Assembly: GCA_013154145.1 (NCBI GenBank)
Contig: JAADDC010000016.1
Location: forward strand, 1 to 8,023
Length of the DNA: 8,023 bases
Origin: Candidatus Iainarchaeum sp.
GTDB lineage: Archaea; Iainarchaeota; Iainarchaeia; JAADDC01
Reading direction: 5' to 3'
The translations under genes and the position numbers were made by a program. Each line of letters starts with the position of its first letter. Within the stretch, counting starts at the first letter, position 1. Below the pieces are notes generated by a model that was given only the letters and a program-made list of their open reading frames with translations, was not told where the DNA came from and ran no database searches. Positions 1 through 5,686 of this stretch are shown here, in pieces.

Positions 1-173
1 GGGGGCAAATCCTTTTCCACCACGGGGAACTCCCCCGGATCTCCCTTCACGGGAATGAAGACGAAGTCCCCTTCGGCGACGATCTGGTGGTCTTGATCGA
101 GGAGATCCATTTCCGCGAGGCGCTTCCTCACTTCCTCGGCCCTCTGCTTAGGTACCTTTACGGCCAGCACCAC
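1..173 (-). CDS. Trm5-like tRNA (guanine37-N1)-methyltransferase, N-terminal part only
   Basis: The minus strand reads from position 173 to the window edge and gives about 57 residues beginning (M)VLAVKVPKQRAEEVRKRL, followed by LLDQDHQIV and GDFVFIPV. This order (a hydrophobic strand, a basic K-P-K segment, a helix, L-L-D, then a D-F-V-F-I-P-V strand) matches the small N-terminal D1 domain of archaeal Trm5 as I remember it from the Methanocaldococcus enzyme. Trm5 methylates N1 of G37 in tRNA using S-adenosylmethionine and prevents +1 frameshifting. The Rossmann catalytic domain lies outside the window, so the call rests on D1 alone. I chose GTG at 173 because it aligns with the family start and lies 24.5 bases from the TTAA box centre at 197.5; TTG at 179 and GTG at 170 are alternatives. 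It diverges from dphB. Confidence 0.7.
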   Translation of the reverse strand, partial: MVLAVKVPKQRAEEVRKRLAEMDLLDQDHQIVAEGDFVFIPVKGDPGEFPVVEKDLP

Positions 174-192
174 AAGCAAAGCTGGGACGAAG

Positions 193-203
193 CTCTTAAA
201 CCC
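193..203. promoter_or_regulatory. Shared bidirectional TATA-like box of the Trm5-like gene and dphB
   Basis: The stretch CTCTTAAAC in the 48-base divergent gap is the only AT-rich box there. Its palindromic TTAA core (196-199) has its midpoint at 197.5, which is 24.5 bases from dphB ATG 222 and 24.5 bases from GTG 173 on the other strand. This is the spacing expected for a leaderless archaeal promoter in both directions. That one box serves both genes is inferred. Confidence 0.55.
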
Positions 204-221
204 AGGACCCCTTCATCTATT

Positions 222-983
222 ATGCTCGTCCTCCTGGGCATCGGGCTGTCGGCTTCTCACCTCAGCGAGGAGGCCAGGTACCACCTGAGCACCGCCGAAA
301 AGGTGTACCTGGACACCTACACGAACGTCCTGGACGAGGAGGAGATAGCGGTCCTTGAATCCGTCGCGGGGAAGTCCTTCTTCCGGGCCAGCCGCCGGGA
401 CCTGGAGGACAAGATGGGCGACATCATCGAGGAGGCCAGGGATCAGACGGTGGTGGTGGCCGTCTCCGGAGACCCCCTGGCTGCCACCACCCACGCGGCC
501 CTCTACCTGGAAGCCCTCAAGAGGGGCGTCCCCGTCCGCTACGTCCCAGGTATTTCTATCCACACGGTGGCCCCCTCCCTCTCGGGACTACAACACTATC
601 GCTTCGGCAGAACCGTCACCGTCCCTTACCTCTGGAAGAACTCCCCGTCCTTTTACGAATTTCTGGCCCAGAACAGACGCCTCGGCCTTCATAGTCTGGT
701 ATTGCTAGATCTCCACCCCGAACCCCTGAAGATCCCGGACGCCATAGAGGCCATTCTTCACTGGGAGAGGAAGAAGCGACTGGGTGTCTTAGAACTCGGG
801 GACCTGGTCATTGGCATCGCCCGGGCCGGGAAGCCCGACTGTTTCCGCTTCGTGGGGACCGCCGAAGAGCTGCTCGACGTCCGCTGGGGCTCGCCGCCCC
901 ACTCCCTCGTGATCCCGGGAGAGTTACACCCTGTTGAAGAGGAGTTCCTCTACGTGGTGAGGAAGCATGGGGGAGAGTGCTGA
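222..983 (+). CDS. dphB: Diphthine synthase (EF-2 diphthamide biosynthesis methyltransferase)
   Basis: The 253-residue protein matches the usual length of archaeal diphthine synthase, which uses S-adenosylmethionine to trimethylate the modified histidine of elongation factor 2 during diphthamide synthesis. Visible family marks are the N-terminal LLGIGLS (residues 4-10), the VYLDTYTNVL segment (28-37), the tetrapyrrole-methylase-type loop VSGDPLAATTHAAL (81-94), and SGLQHYRFGRTVTVPY (121-136). The reading frame stays open to position 87, but ATG 222 gives the family start MLVLLGIGL and lies 24.5 bases from the TTAA promoter core, so the 45 extra upstream residues are rejected. It is the first gene of a five-gene plus-strand operon; the next gene starts inside its last codons. 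It is probably leaderless. Confidence 0.95.
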   Translation: MLVLLGIGLSASHLSEEARYHLSTAEKVYLDTYTNVLDEEEIAVLESVAGKSFFRASRRDLEDKMGDIIEEARDQTVVVAVSGDPLAATTHAALYLEALKRGVPVRYVPGISIHTVAPSLSGLQHYRFGRTVTVPYLWKNSPSFYEFLAQNRRLGLHSLVLLDLHPEPLKIPDAIEAILHWERKKRLGVLELGDLVIGIARAGKPDCFRFVGTAEELLDVRWGSPPHSLVIPGELHPVEEEFLYVVRKHGGEC

Positions 984-1254
984 GGAGAAGGCCAGAAGGT
1001 ACATCTCCATCACGGAGGCCGCCCTCGGGAAGGTGGAGATCCTGCCGCCTCCTGGGAGCGAGCTGAGGCCCCTCGCCGAGAAACTCCTTGACATGGCCTC
1101 CCGCTACCTCTCGGACGCCCGCTACTTCCTGGAAAAGGGAGATCCCCTGACGGCCCTCGCCGCGGCTTCCTACGCCCACGCCTGGATCGACGTGGCCGTG
1201 GTCCTCGGCCTATTAAAAGGAGAAGATCCCAAAATCTTCATGGTGGAACCATGA
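967..1254 (+). CDS. DUF357 family archaeal protein of unknown function
   Basis: This 95-residue soluble, mostly helical protein resembles the archaeal DUF357 family. The diagnostic stretch is AEKLLDMASRYLSDARYFLEKGD (residues 37-59), followed by LTALAAASYAHAWIDVAVVLGLL (61-83). A helix ending in a conserved aromatic and acidic cluster is followed by an Ala-rich helix carrying the SYAHAWID signature. No catalytic motif is visible and no biochemical role is known to me. The ATG overlaps the end of dphB by 17 bases and has GGTGAGG (956-962) four bases upstream, so it is probably translated from its own ribosome binding site within the dphB transcript. Its stop overlaps the next start as ATGA, implying translational coupling to the phospholipid enzyme. 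Confidence 0.85.
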   Translation: MGESAEEKARRYISITEAALGKVEILPPPGSELRPLAEKLLDMASRYLSDARYFLEKGDPLTALAAASYAHAWIDVAVVLGLLKGEDPKIFMVEP

Positions 1255-1823
1255 TCAGCGCCCGCTTCCGCAAGTACAGTGAGCCGGTCATGAGGCGCAT
1301 CGCCCGCCACTTCTCTTACCTCCCGCCCAACTTCGTGACGCTCCTCTCCATTCTTGTGGCCATAGGGGCGGCCTACATGTTTGCCCAGCAGCGCTGGTTC
1401 GCCGGCGGCATCCTCGCGCTCGTGGCCTCCTTCCTTGACGCCCTGGACGGGGCCATAGCCCGTCTGACGGGTAAAACTTCCAAGTGGGGCTCCTACCTGG
1501 ACGCCGTCGTGGACCGCTACGTGGAGGGTATCCTCTTCTTTGGCATCGGTCTGGGGACGGGCCTCTGGCCCTGGGTGTATTTAGCTATGTTGGGGGCTCT
1601 GCTCATCTCCTACGCCAAGGCCCGGGCCGCCATGGAAACGGAGGTGGACAACATCAACTGGCCCGATCTCATGGAGCGGGCCGAGCGGCTCATAATGGTG
1701 TCCGTTCTCTTCCCCGTGGCGGCCTTCTACGGCTACGCCGAGGAGATCCTCATCCTCATGGTAGTACTCTTCCACTTCACGGCGATACAGCGCATACTGA
1801 GGGTTTACCGGATGTTGGGGTGA
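1251..1823 (+). CDS. CDP-alcohol phosphatidyltransferase, probably archaetidylinositol phosphate synthase
   Basis: This 190-residue integral membrane enzyme carries the complete CDP-alcohol phosphatidyltransferase signature D-x2-D-G-x2-A-R-x8-G-x3-D-x3-D: D63, D66, G67, A70, R71, G80, D84 and D88, the residues that bind metal and CDP-lipid. Hydrophobic helices lie near residues 28-45, 50-63, 90-120 and 146-178. The family moves an alcohol phosphate onto CDP-activated lipid; in archaea the lipid is CDP-archaeol. The later SYAKARAAMETE...LMERAERLIM segment (about 119-149) resembles archaetidylinositol phosphate synthases, which join CDP-archaeol and inositol-1-phosphate. Archaetidylserine or archaetidylglycerol phosphate synthase cannot be excluded from sequence alone. 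ATG 1251 overlaps the DUF357 stop as ATGA, with GGTGG four bases upstream. Confidence 0.88.
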   Translation: MISARFRKYSEPVMRRIARHFSYLPPNFVTLLSILVAIGAAYMFAQQRWFAGGILALVASFLDALDGAIARLTGKTSKWGSYLDAVVDRYVEGILFFGIGLGTGLWPWVYLAMLGALLISYAKARAAMETEVDNINWPDLMERAERLIMVSVLFPVAAFYGYAEEILILMVVLFHFTAIQRILRVYRMLG

Positions 1824-1827
1824 GAGC

Positions 1828-2241
1828 TTGGGTCTCTACGACGAGGGCTGGGGCTGGAACCCCAGAAAGTACCTCCCGCACGTGATAGTACTCGTGCTTC
1901 TAGGCGTTCTCGTCTTCCTGCTCCTCCCCCCGTCCGTGGAGGTGAAGCTCTCCCTCTCCAGGGAGCCCGTCCCGCCGGGGGACGGCTCCATCCTCTGGGT
2001 GGAGATAAAGAACAACGCGTCGACGCCACTGAGTGGCGTCGTGGTGACCGTGAAGAGTGATGGTGACCTGGTGGCTGGCGTTCGCCAGTTCCTGCCCCCC
2101 ATTCCGCCCGGCGGCTACGTGGTGGTGAAGGTGCCCCTCTTTGCTTCCCCGGAAGCGACACCGGGCACCCAACTCCTCCGGGTCTTCGTCTCCTACCCCG
2201 GAAGGACGGAGGTCTTCCTGAAGAAGGTGATGGTGGGATGA
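1828..2241 (+). CDS. Membrane-anchored protein with one extracytoplasmic beta-sandwich domain, function unknown
   Basis: The 137-residue protein has a short N-terminal cytoplasmic stretch with R13 and K14, one transmembrane helix (about residues 15-33), and an external domain of about 100 residues. The domain alternates short hydrophobic strands and turns (VEVKLSLS, ILWVEIKNN, LSGVVVTVKS, GYVVVKVPLF, QLLRVFVSY), ending in a strand near VFLKKVMVG. This is the pattern of CARDB/Ig-like or NEW3-like surface domains; I cannot name the exact family. The start is TTG 1828, four bases after GGTGAG (1819-1824), with no better ATG in frame. It begins five bases after the lipid enzyme ends and stops in an ATGA overlap with the VTT gene, so it is probably made together with both. 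Its middle carries two strong DNA palindromes. Confidence 0.78.
   Translation: MGLYDEGWGWNPRKYLPHVIVLVLLGVLVFLLLPPSVEVKLSLSREPVPPGDGSILWVEIKNNASTPLSGVVVTVKSDGDLVAGVRQFLPPIPPGGYVVVKVPLFASPEATPGTQLLRVFVSYPGRTEVFLKKVMVG
2021..2041. repeat. Perfect 21-base inverted repeat inside the beta-sandwich gene
   Basis: The arm CGACGCCACT (2021-2030) is followed by a single centre G and its exact reverse complement AGTGGCGTCG (2032-2041). In RNA it could form an eight-pair stem with a five-base loop. A second shorter palindrome, CTGGCG-TT-CGCCAG, lies 33 bases downstream at 2075-2088. Both lie within coding sequence; whether they have any function is unknown. Confidence 0.6.
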
Positions 2242-2726
2242 GCGAGGCTCCCTTCCTCCAGGAACTCATCTACACCTTCGGCTACTTCGGCGTCTTCATG
2301 GCAGTCCTCATCACGAGTTTATCCATGTTTGTGGGCATTCCCACCTTCACCTACGTGTCCATTGCCACGGCCCTGGGCCTGGACCCCTTCCTCACGAGCC
2401 TCGTGGCGGCCATAGCCGGTGCCCTGGGCGAGAGCCCGGCCTACATCATCGGCCTCGGTTCGAAGAAGCTCTTGGAGAGGAAGTACAGGGACATCCTCAT
2501 GTACTGGGAGGAACTGTTCAAGAAGTACGGTTTCTGGGCGGTGGTGCTGGTGGCCGCTTTCCCCTTCGCCCCCGACGAGATTGCAGGACTGCTGGCCGGT
2601 GCCGCCCGCTACGACTACCTCAAGTTCCTTCTGGCCACGGCCATAGGCAAGTTCATCAAGTACCTCATTGCCGCCTACGCCGGCGTCTTCGTGGGCGAGT
2701 TCGTCATCAACCTCCCCGCTTCCTGA
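2238..2726 (+). CDS. DedA/VTT-domain (SNARE-associated-like) integral membrane protein
   Basis: This 162-residue polytopic membrane protein has the layout of the VTT/DedA family. It has an opening YFGVF segment (residues 16-20), a glycine-rich hydrophobic stretch with GALGESPAYIIGLGSKKL (61-78), an amphipathic link, then FKKYGFWAVVLVAAFPFAPDEIAGLLAG (94-121) and a final hydrophobic part ATAIGKFIKYLIAAYAG (133-149). Family members in bacteria and eukaryotes have been linked to lipid or isoprenyl-phosphate flipping or scrambling, so membrane lipid transport is a reasonable role here. The usual arginine after the proline of the F-x-P loop is not obvious (PFAPDE), a feature I associate with archaeal versions. 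The start overlaps the upstream stop as ATGA, with GGTGATGGTGGG just before it. Its 3' end overlaps the converging helicase gene by 20 bases. Confidence 0.85.
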   Translation: MSEAPFLQELIYTFGYFGVFMAVLITSLSMFVGIPTFTYVSIATALGLDPFLTSLVAAIAGALGESPAYIIGLGSKKLLERKYRDILMYWEELFKKYGFWAVVLVAAFPFAPDEIAGLLAGAARYDYLKFLLATAIGKFIKYLIAAYAGVFVGEFVINLPAS

Positions 2727-4539
2727 AGAACTCCTCTACGTACTTCTCGGGCTCCACGGTGACGACGAAGTCTAGGTCCCGGGGGAAGGCCTTGCGGTAG
2801 TTCTTCCACGTGTAGCGCTCGTCCATGAGGACCATGACGCCCCTGTCCTTCTCGCTGCGGATGACGCGGCCCATGGCCTGGAGCACCTTTGTGATGGCGG
2901 GATAGATGTAGCCGTAGAGCCAGCCCCTGCCGTACTTCTCCTCGTAGTAGTCTATGAGCTTCTTTACCTCCAGCGTCATCTCCGCCAGGGGTATGCCCAC
3001 CACGATGGCGGCCAGGAGGTCCTTCCCGGGGTAGTCTACCCCCTCCGAGAGGGATCCGCCGGCCACCGCCAGTAACAGTGCCCCCCTCTCCCTCTGGGCC
3101 CGGAAATTGCCGAGGAGCTCTGCCAGTTCCTCGGGCGTCATCCGCTCCCTTTGCTCAAAAACGGGCTTGGACGTGTGGATGAAGTGCTTCACGGCCTTCA
3201 AAACGTCGTAGGAGGGGAAGAAGACCGCCACGTTGCCTGGCACCCTCTCCACGATCTCGCTGATCTTCTTTCCTATTCTCAGGAACTCGCTGTGGACGCG
3301 CTTCCGGAAGCGTGTGGTCACCGCCGGGTAGACGAGGACCAGGCGGTTTTCCTTGGGGAAAGGGGAGGGATACTCCCTGAGCACCGCCCGGTCAAAGGGA
3401 ATCCCCAGGAGGTCCCTGTACATCTCGGGAGGCGTTAGCGTTCCGCTGATGAGCACGGAGGCGTGCAACTTCTCGAATATGGAGGAGGACAGCACCGCCG
3501 GGTCCAGGTTTTTCTTCACCACGGAGATAAGCTCTCCCCGCCTCTTCACGTACCTCAGGAAGCCCTCGTCGTCCTCCTCCCACTGGCTCAGGAACTTCCC
3601 CACCCTGAGCAACATGGAGCGGGTCCGTCCCGTCATCTCCAGGAACTCCTTCCCCATCTCCATGAGTTCCTCGCCGAGCTCGCCCAGCTCTGCCTGGAAT
3701 ATCTCTACTATTAGGTCCCTGTCCACCTCCCTCTCTTCCCCGTCCCGCAGGGATCGTCCAAAGCTCTCCAACCTTTCCTTGGCATCGAGGAGCAGCCTGT
3801 GGATCTCCGGATCTATGCCCGAGGCCTCCCGGGCGGCCCGCTCCAAGAAGGAGTTCCTGAGGGTGGAGCTGAGGACCTTCCTTATCCTTTCGGGGAGGTT
3901 GTGGGCCTCGTCCACGATGAGCACCAAGTCCTCCAGTTTCTTGCCCAGCTTCTTCTGAAAGATCTTCCCCACCCGAGGTGAAAAGAGGTGGTAGTAGTCC
4001 CCGATGATGACGTTGGCCTCGGGAAGCAGGGAAAAGGCCAGCTCGTGGGGACAGTAACCCTGCTTTCTCCCCTCTTCTATAAAAAAGAAGTGGTCCCTGA
4101 TGCCGTCCAGTTGGATGTCCGGCGGAGATAGGAGCATGCGTCTGTAGAAGGGGCACTCCTCCGACTCCTTGAGCTTCCGGCAGAGCTCGTAGAAGTCCTC
4201 CCCCCTCATCTTGGAAGCAAGGGGATGGATGCACATGTACTGTTTTCCCACCACCTCCACGGCCTTTATGCTGACGCCAAACTTCCTCTCCATCCCCTGA
4301 AGTACCCTCAGGACCATCTCGTGCTGGGAGATCTTTGGCGAGAGGTAGAGGACAGTCTTCCCCTCCTTTAAAGAATAGGGAACCGCCGGAGAGAGCACGG
4401 CGTCAGTTTTTCCTATTCCCGTGGGCGCGTGGGCCAGGAGATGTTTTCCCTCCCGGAGCGCAAACTTCACGTCCTCGATGAGCAGGTCCTGAAACCTGCG
4501 GGCCCTCTCGTGACGGAGCATCACGTCAGGGATCTCCAC
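2707..4539 (-). CDS. XPD/Rad3-like superfamily 2 DNA helicase with Fe-S cluster domain
   Basis: This 610-residue protein has all the core motifs of XPD/Rad3/DinG helicases (residues from GTG 4539): Walker A APTGIGKT (38-45), motif II DEAH (210-213), motif III SGT (365-367), SLSEGVDYPG (496-505) and QAMGRVIRS (554-562). Four cysteines between motifs Ia and II (C103, C120, C129, C163; contexts QYMC, ELC, EEC, GYC) match the Fe-S cluster domain, and an Arch-like helical insert (about 215-355) follows the DEAH box. It should unwind DNA 5' to 3' using ATP, with a likely role in repair or genome upkeep. The SPKISQHE segment resembles an archaeal XPD-related subgroup rather than the closest eukaryotic XPD orthologue, so I give no symbol. 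The frame is open to 4680, but GTG 4539 lies 24.5 bases from a TTAA promoter core; ATG 4521 is the alternative start. Confidence 0.92.
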   Translation of the reverse strand: MEIPDVMLRHERARRFQDLLIEDVKFALREGKHLLAHAPTGIGKTDAVLSPAVPYSLKEGKTVLYLSPKISQHEMVLRVLQGMERKFGVSIKAVEVVGKQYMCIHPLASKMRGEDFYELCRKLKESEECPFYRRMLLSPPDIQLDGIRDHFFFIEEGRKQGYCPHELAFSLLPEANVIIGDYYHLFSPRVGKIFQKKLGKKLEDLVLIVDEAHNLPERIRKVLSSTLRNSFLERAAREASGIDPEIHRLLLDAKERLESFGRSLRDGEEREVDRDLIVEIFQAELGELGEELMEMGKEFLEMTGRTRSMLLRVGKFLSQWEEDDEGFLRYVKRRGELISVVKKNLDPAVLSSSIFEKLHASVLISGTLTPPEMYRDLLGIPFDRAVLREYPSPFPKENRLVLVYPAVTTRFRKRVHSEFLRIGKKISEIVERVPGNVAVFFPSYDVLKAVKHFIHTSKPVFEQRERMTPEELAELLGNFRAQRERGALLLAVAGGSLSEGVDYPGKDLLAAIVVGIPLAEMTLEVKKLIDYYEEKYGRGWLYGYIYPAITKVLQAMGRVIRSEKDRGVMVLMDERYTWKNYRKAFPRDLDFVVTVEPEKYVEEFFRKRGG

Positions 4540-4557
4540 GGCACTATGTGATGCGAA

Positions 4558-4569
4558 ATGTTTAACTTC
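4558..4569 (-). promoter_or_regulatory. Predicted TATA-like box of the helicase gene
   Basis: On the minus strand the gap reads AGTTAAACAT. The TTAA core (4562-4565) has its midpoint at 4563.5, 24.5 bases before GTG 4539. This spacing supports a leaderless transcript and the choice of GTG 4539 as the start. Confidence 0.5.
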
Positions 4570-4572
4570 TCC

Positions 4573-4583
4573 CAATTTAAGTT
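4573..4583 (+). promoter_or_regulatory. Predicted TATA-like box of the winged-helix/endA operon
   Basis: CAATTTAAGTT precedes the operon. Its TTAA core (4577-4580) has its midpoint at 4578.5, 25.5 bases before GTG 4604, again the leaderless spacing. The 64-base divergent gap thus holds two separate boxes about 15 bases apart, unlike the single shared box at 193-203. Confidence 0.55.
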
Positions 4584-4603
4584 CTCGGGCCCCAAATATT
4601 AGC

Positions 4604-5158
4604 GTGAAGAAGATCGTCATCGAAGGGAAGGAGTACCTGGAAGTCCCCGAGGACCTGAGGAAGCGCAAGCTCCTCATCATCCGCCTGGGGGAAGGCCTCT
4701 ACGTCGTGGGAACGGACGAGCAGGTGCGATCCCTCATAAAGCAGCAGGTGAGCTACCTCGCTTCCCGTCGTGGAAGGAAGGTAGAGGAACGGGAGCGCCC
4801 CCGGGTGATAAAGGCCCCAGAGAAGAGGAAGGAGGCCCCCCGGGACGCCGGCTACTGGGTGTTCGACACGGAGGTGGAGGCGGCGGCCTTCTCCCGCAAG
4901 CACGCCGACGAGTTCCAGAGGGGAGATATCGTGGGGATCAGGGGCTTCGACGGCAAGTTCTACGCCGTCCGCAGGCGACTCTACAACTACTACCTCCCGC
5001 GCATCCTGGAGAAGCTCAGGGAGAGTCCCATGACAGCCGAGGAGCTGGCCTCGGCCCTCGGCAAAAACAAAGACATGGTGAAGGCCGTCCTGGAGCTGGC
5101 ACGGGAGGAGGGCTTGATCATAGAGAAGAGTGGTGGTGTGTATGAGTACGCGGGCTGA
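4604..5158 (+). CDS. Protein of unknown function with C-terminal winged-helix domain
   Basis: I do not recognise this 184-residue protein as a named family. Three parts are visible. Residues 1-45 are a small beta-rich start (KKIVIEGKEYLEVPEDL, then LLIIRLGEGLYVVG). Residues 52-80 are a highly charged linker rich in R, K and E. Residues 83-127 form an alpha/beta segment with aromatic residues (YWVFDTEVEAAAFSRKH, then GDIVGIRGFDGKFYAVRRR). Residues 130-184 read as a winged helix, with ILEKLRESPMTAEELASALG and a candidate recognition helix KDMVKAVLELAREEGLI ahead of a wing (EKSGGVYEYAG). Nucleic-acid binding is inferred from the winged helix and basic patches. It starts at GTG 4604, probably leaderless, and its last 17 bases overlap endA, so the two are co-transcribed. 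A role in tRNA processing or in regulation is possible but unproven. Confidence 0.8.
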   Translation: MKKIVIEGKEYLEVPEDLRKRKLLIIRLGEGLYVVGTDEQVRSLIKQQVSYLASRRGRKVEERERPRVIKAPEKRKEAPRDAGYWVFDTEVEAAAFSRKHADEFQRGDIVGIRGFDGKFYAVRRRLYNYYLPRILEKLRESPMTAEELASALGKNKDMVKAVLELAREEGLIIEKSGGVYEYAG

Positions 5159-5651
5159 GCTTCTCGGGAGCAGGGTTTTGGTGAAGGAGGACTACGGGGA
5201 CCTTGTCCAGAGGGGCTTCGGCGAGAAGAAGGACGAGGGTTTGGTCCTCTCTCTCTACGAGGCGGCCTACCTCCTCGAGCGCGGTAAGATAAAGGTGTTC
5301 AAGGACGGGGAAGAACTTGACTTTCACGCTTTCCTGAGGGAGGCCGAGAAACTGGACCCCAACTTCTTGGTGAAGTACACGGTGTTCAGGGACATAAGGA
5401 ACAGGGGCTACGTCATCAAGACGGGCTTCAAGTTTGGCACCCACTTCCGGGTCTACCCGAGAGGCAAGAAGCCCGGGGAGGCCCACACCCAGTACGTGGT
5501 TCAGGTCATCACGGAGGAGGACATCATCGAGCCCAATGACCTCTCCCGGATGGTGAGGGTGGCCACGGGTATCAGGACGAAGCTGCTCCTGGCCTTCGTG
5601 GACTCGGAGAACGACGTGGTTTATTACAAGGTCGAAAGAATCAGTTTATAA
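5142..5651 (+). CDS. endA: tRNA-splicing endonuclease (EndA), homotetramer-type subunit
   Basis: This 169-residue protein is an archaeal tRNA-splicing endonuclease, which cuts introns from precursor tRNAs at bulge-helix-bulge structures. Its catalytic half has the segment RGYVIKTGFKFGTHFRVYPRG (residues 88-108), then HTQYVVQV and IRTKLLLAFVD. The putative triad is Y105, H115 and K147, with spacing (10 and 32 residues) almost the same as in the Methanocaldococcus enzyme. The N-terminal half (about 1-75), with LSLYEAAYLLERGKI, fits the family's N-terminal domain. The length suits the alpha-4 homotetrameric form rather than the fused or two-subunit forms. ATG 5142 is chosen over GTG 5130 because it follows GGTGGTG (5132-5138) by three bases and matches the family length. 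It lies downstream of, and overlaps, the winged-helix gene. Confidence 0.93.
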   Translation: MSTRAELLGSRVLVKEDYGDLVQRGFGEKKDEGLVLSLYEAAYLLERGKIKVFKDGEELDFHAFLREAEKLDPNFLVKYTVFRDIRNRGYVIKTGFKFGTHFRVYPRGKKPGEAHTQYVVQVITEEDIIEPNDLSRMVRVATGIRTKLLLAFVDSENDVVYYKVERISL

Positions 5652-5652
5652 G

Positions 5653-5686
5653 AATAATAAAAAAGGAAGGAGTGCTTCACTCCTTC
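5653..5686 (-). terminator. Hairpin plus T-run terminator of the surface-protein gene
   Basis: A perfect nine-base inverted repeat, GAAGGAGTG (5666-5674) and CACTCCTTC (5678-5686) with a three-base loop, is followed on the minus strand by CTTTTTTATTATT. The hairpin includes the last codons and stop of the surface-protein gene. Stem then T-run is oriented for minus-strand transcription. For endA on the other strand the run is A-rich and would not act this way. Use of the hairpin, as opposed to the T-run alone, is inferred. Confidence 0.7.

Noticed and set aside
87..221. Upstream extension of the diphthine synthase frame (45 extra residues)
   Set aside because: The family start MLVLLGIGL is at 222, the promoter core lies inside the extension, and the extension overlaps the Trm5-like gene on the other strand.
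1805..2269. Minus-strand open frame of 154 residues opposite the beta-sandwich gene
   Set aside because: It is rich in Arg, Pro, Ser and Gly, typical of antisense to a G+C-rich gene, while the plus strand has clear membrane and strand patterns.
3353..3958. Plus-strand open frame of 201 residues opposite the helicase gene
   Set aside because: It is Ser/Arg-rich low-complexity antisense to the helicase Arch-like region, without domain features, promoter or ribosome binding site.
3392..4234. Minus-strand open frame of 280 residues within the helicase gene
   Set aside because: It is Gly/Arg/Pro-rich with no recognisable motif and lies in another frame of the helicase, which has all its motifs intact.
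4540..4680. Upstream extension of the helicase frame (47 extra residues)
   Set aside because: It would overlap the divergent winged-helix gene and both predicted promoters, and the extra residues do not resemble helicase sequence.
5118..5486. Minus-strand open frame of 122 residues opposite endA
   Set aside because: EndA is intact with its catalytic residues on the plus strand; the antisense frame has no recognisable features.
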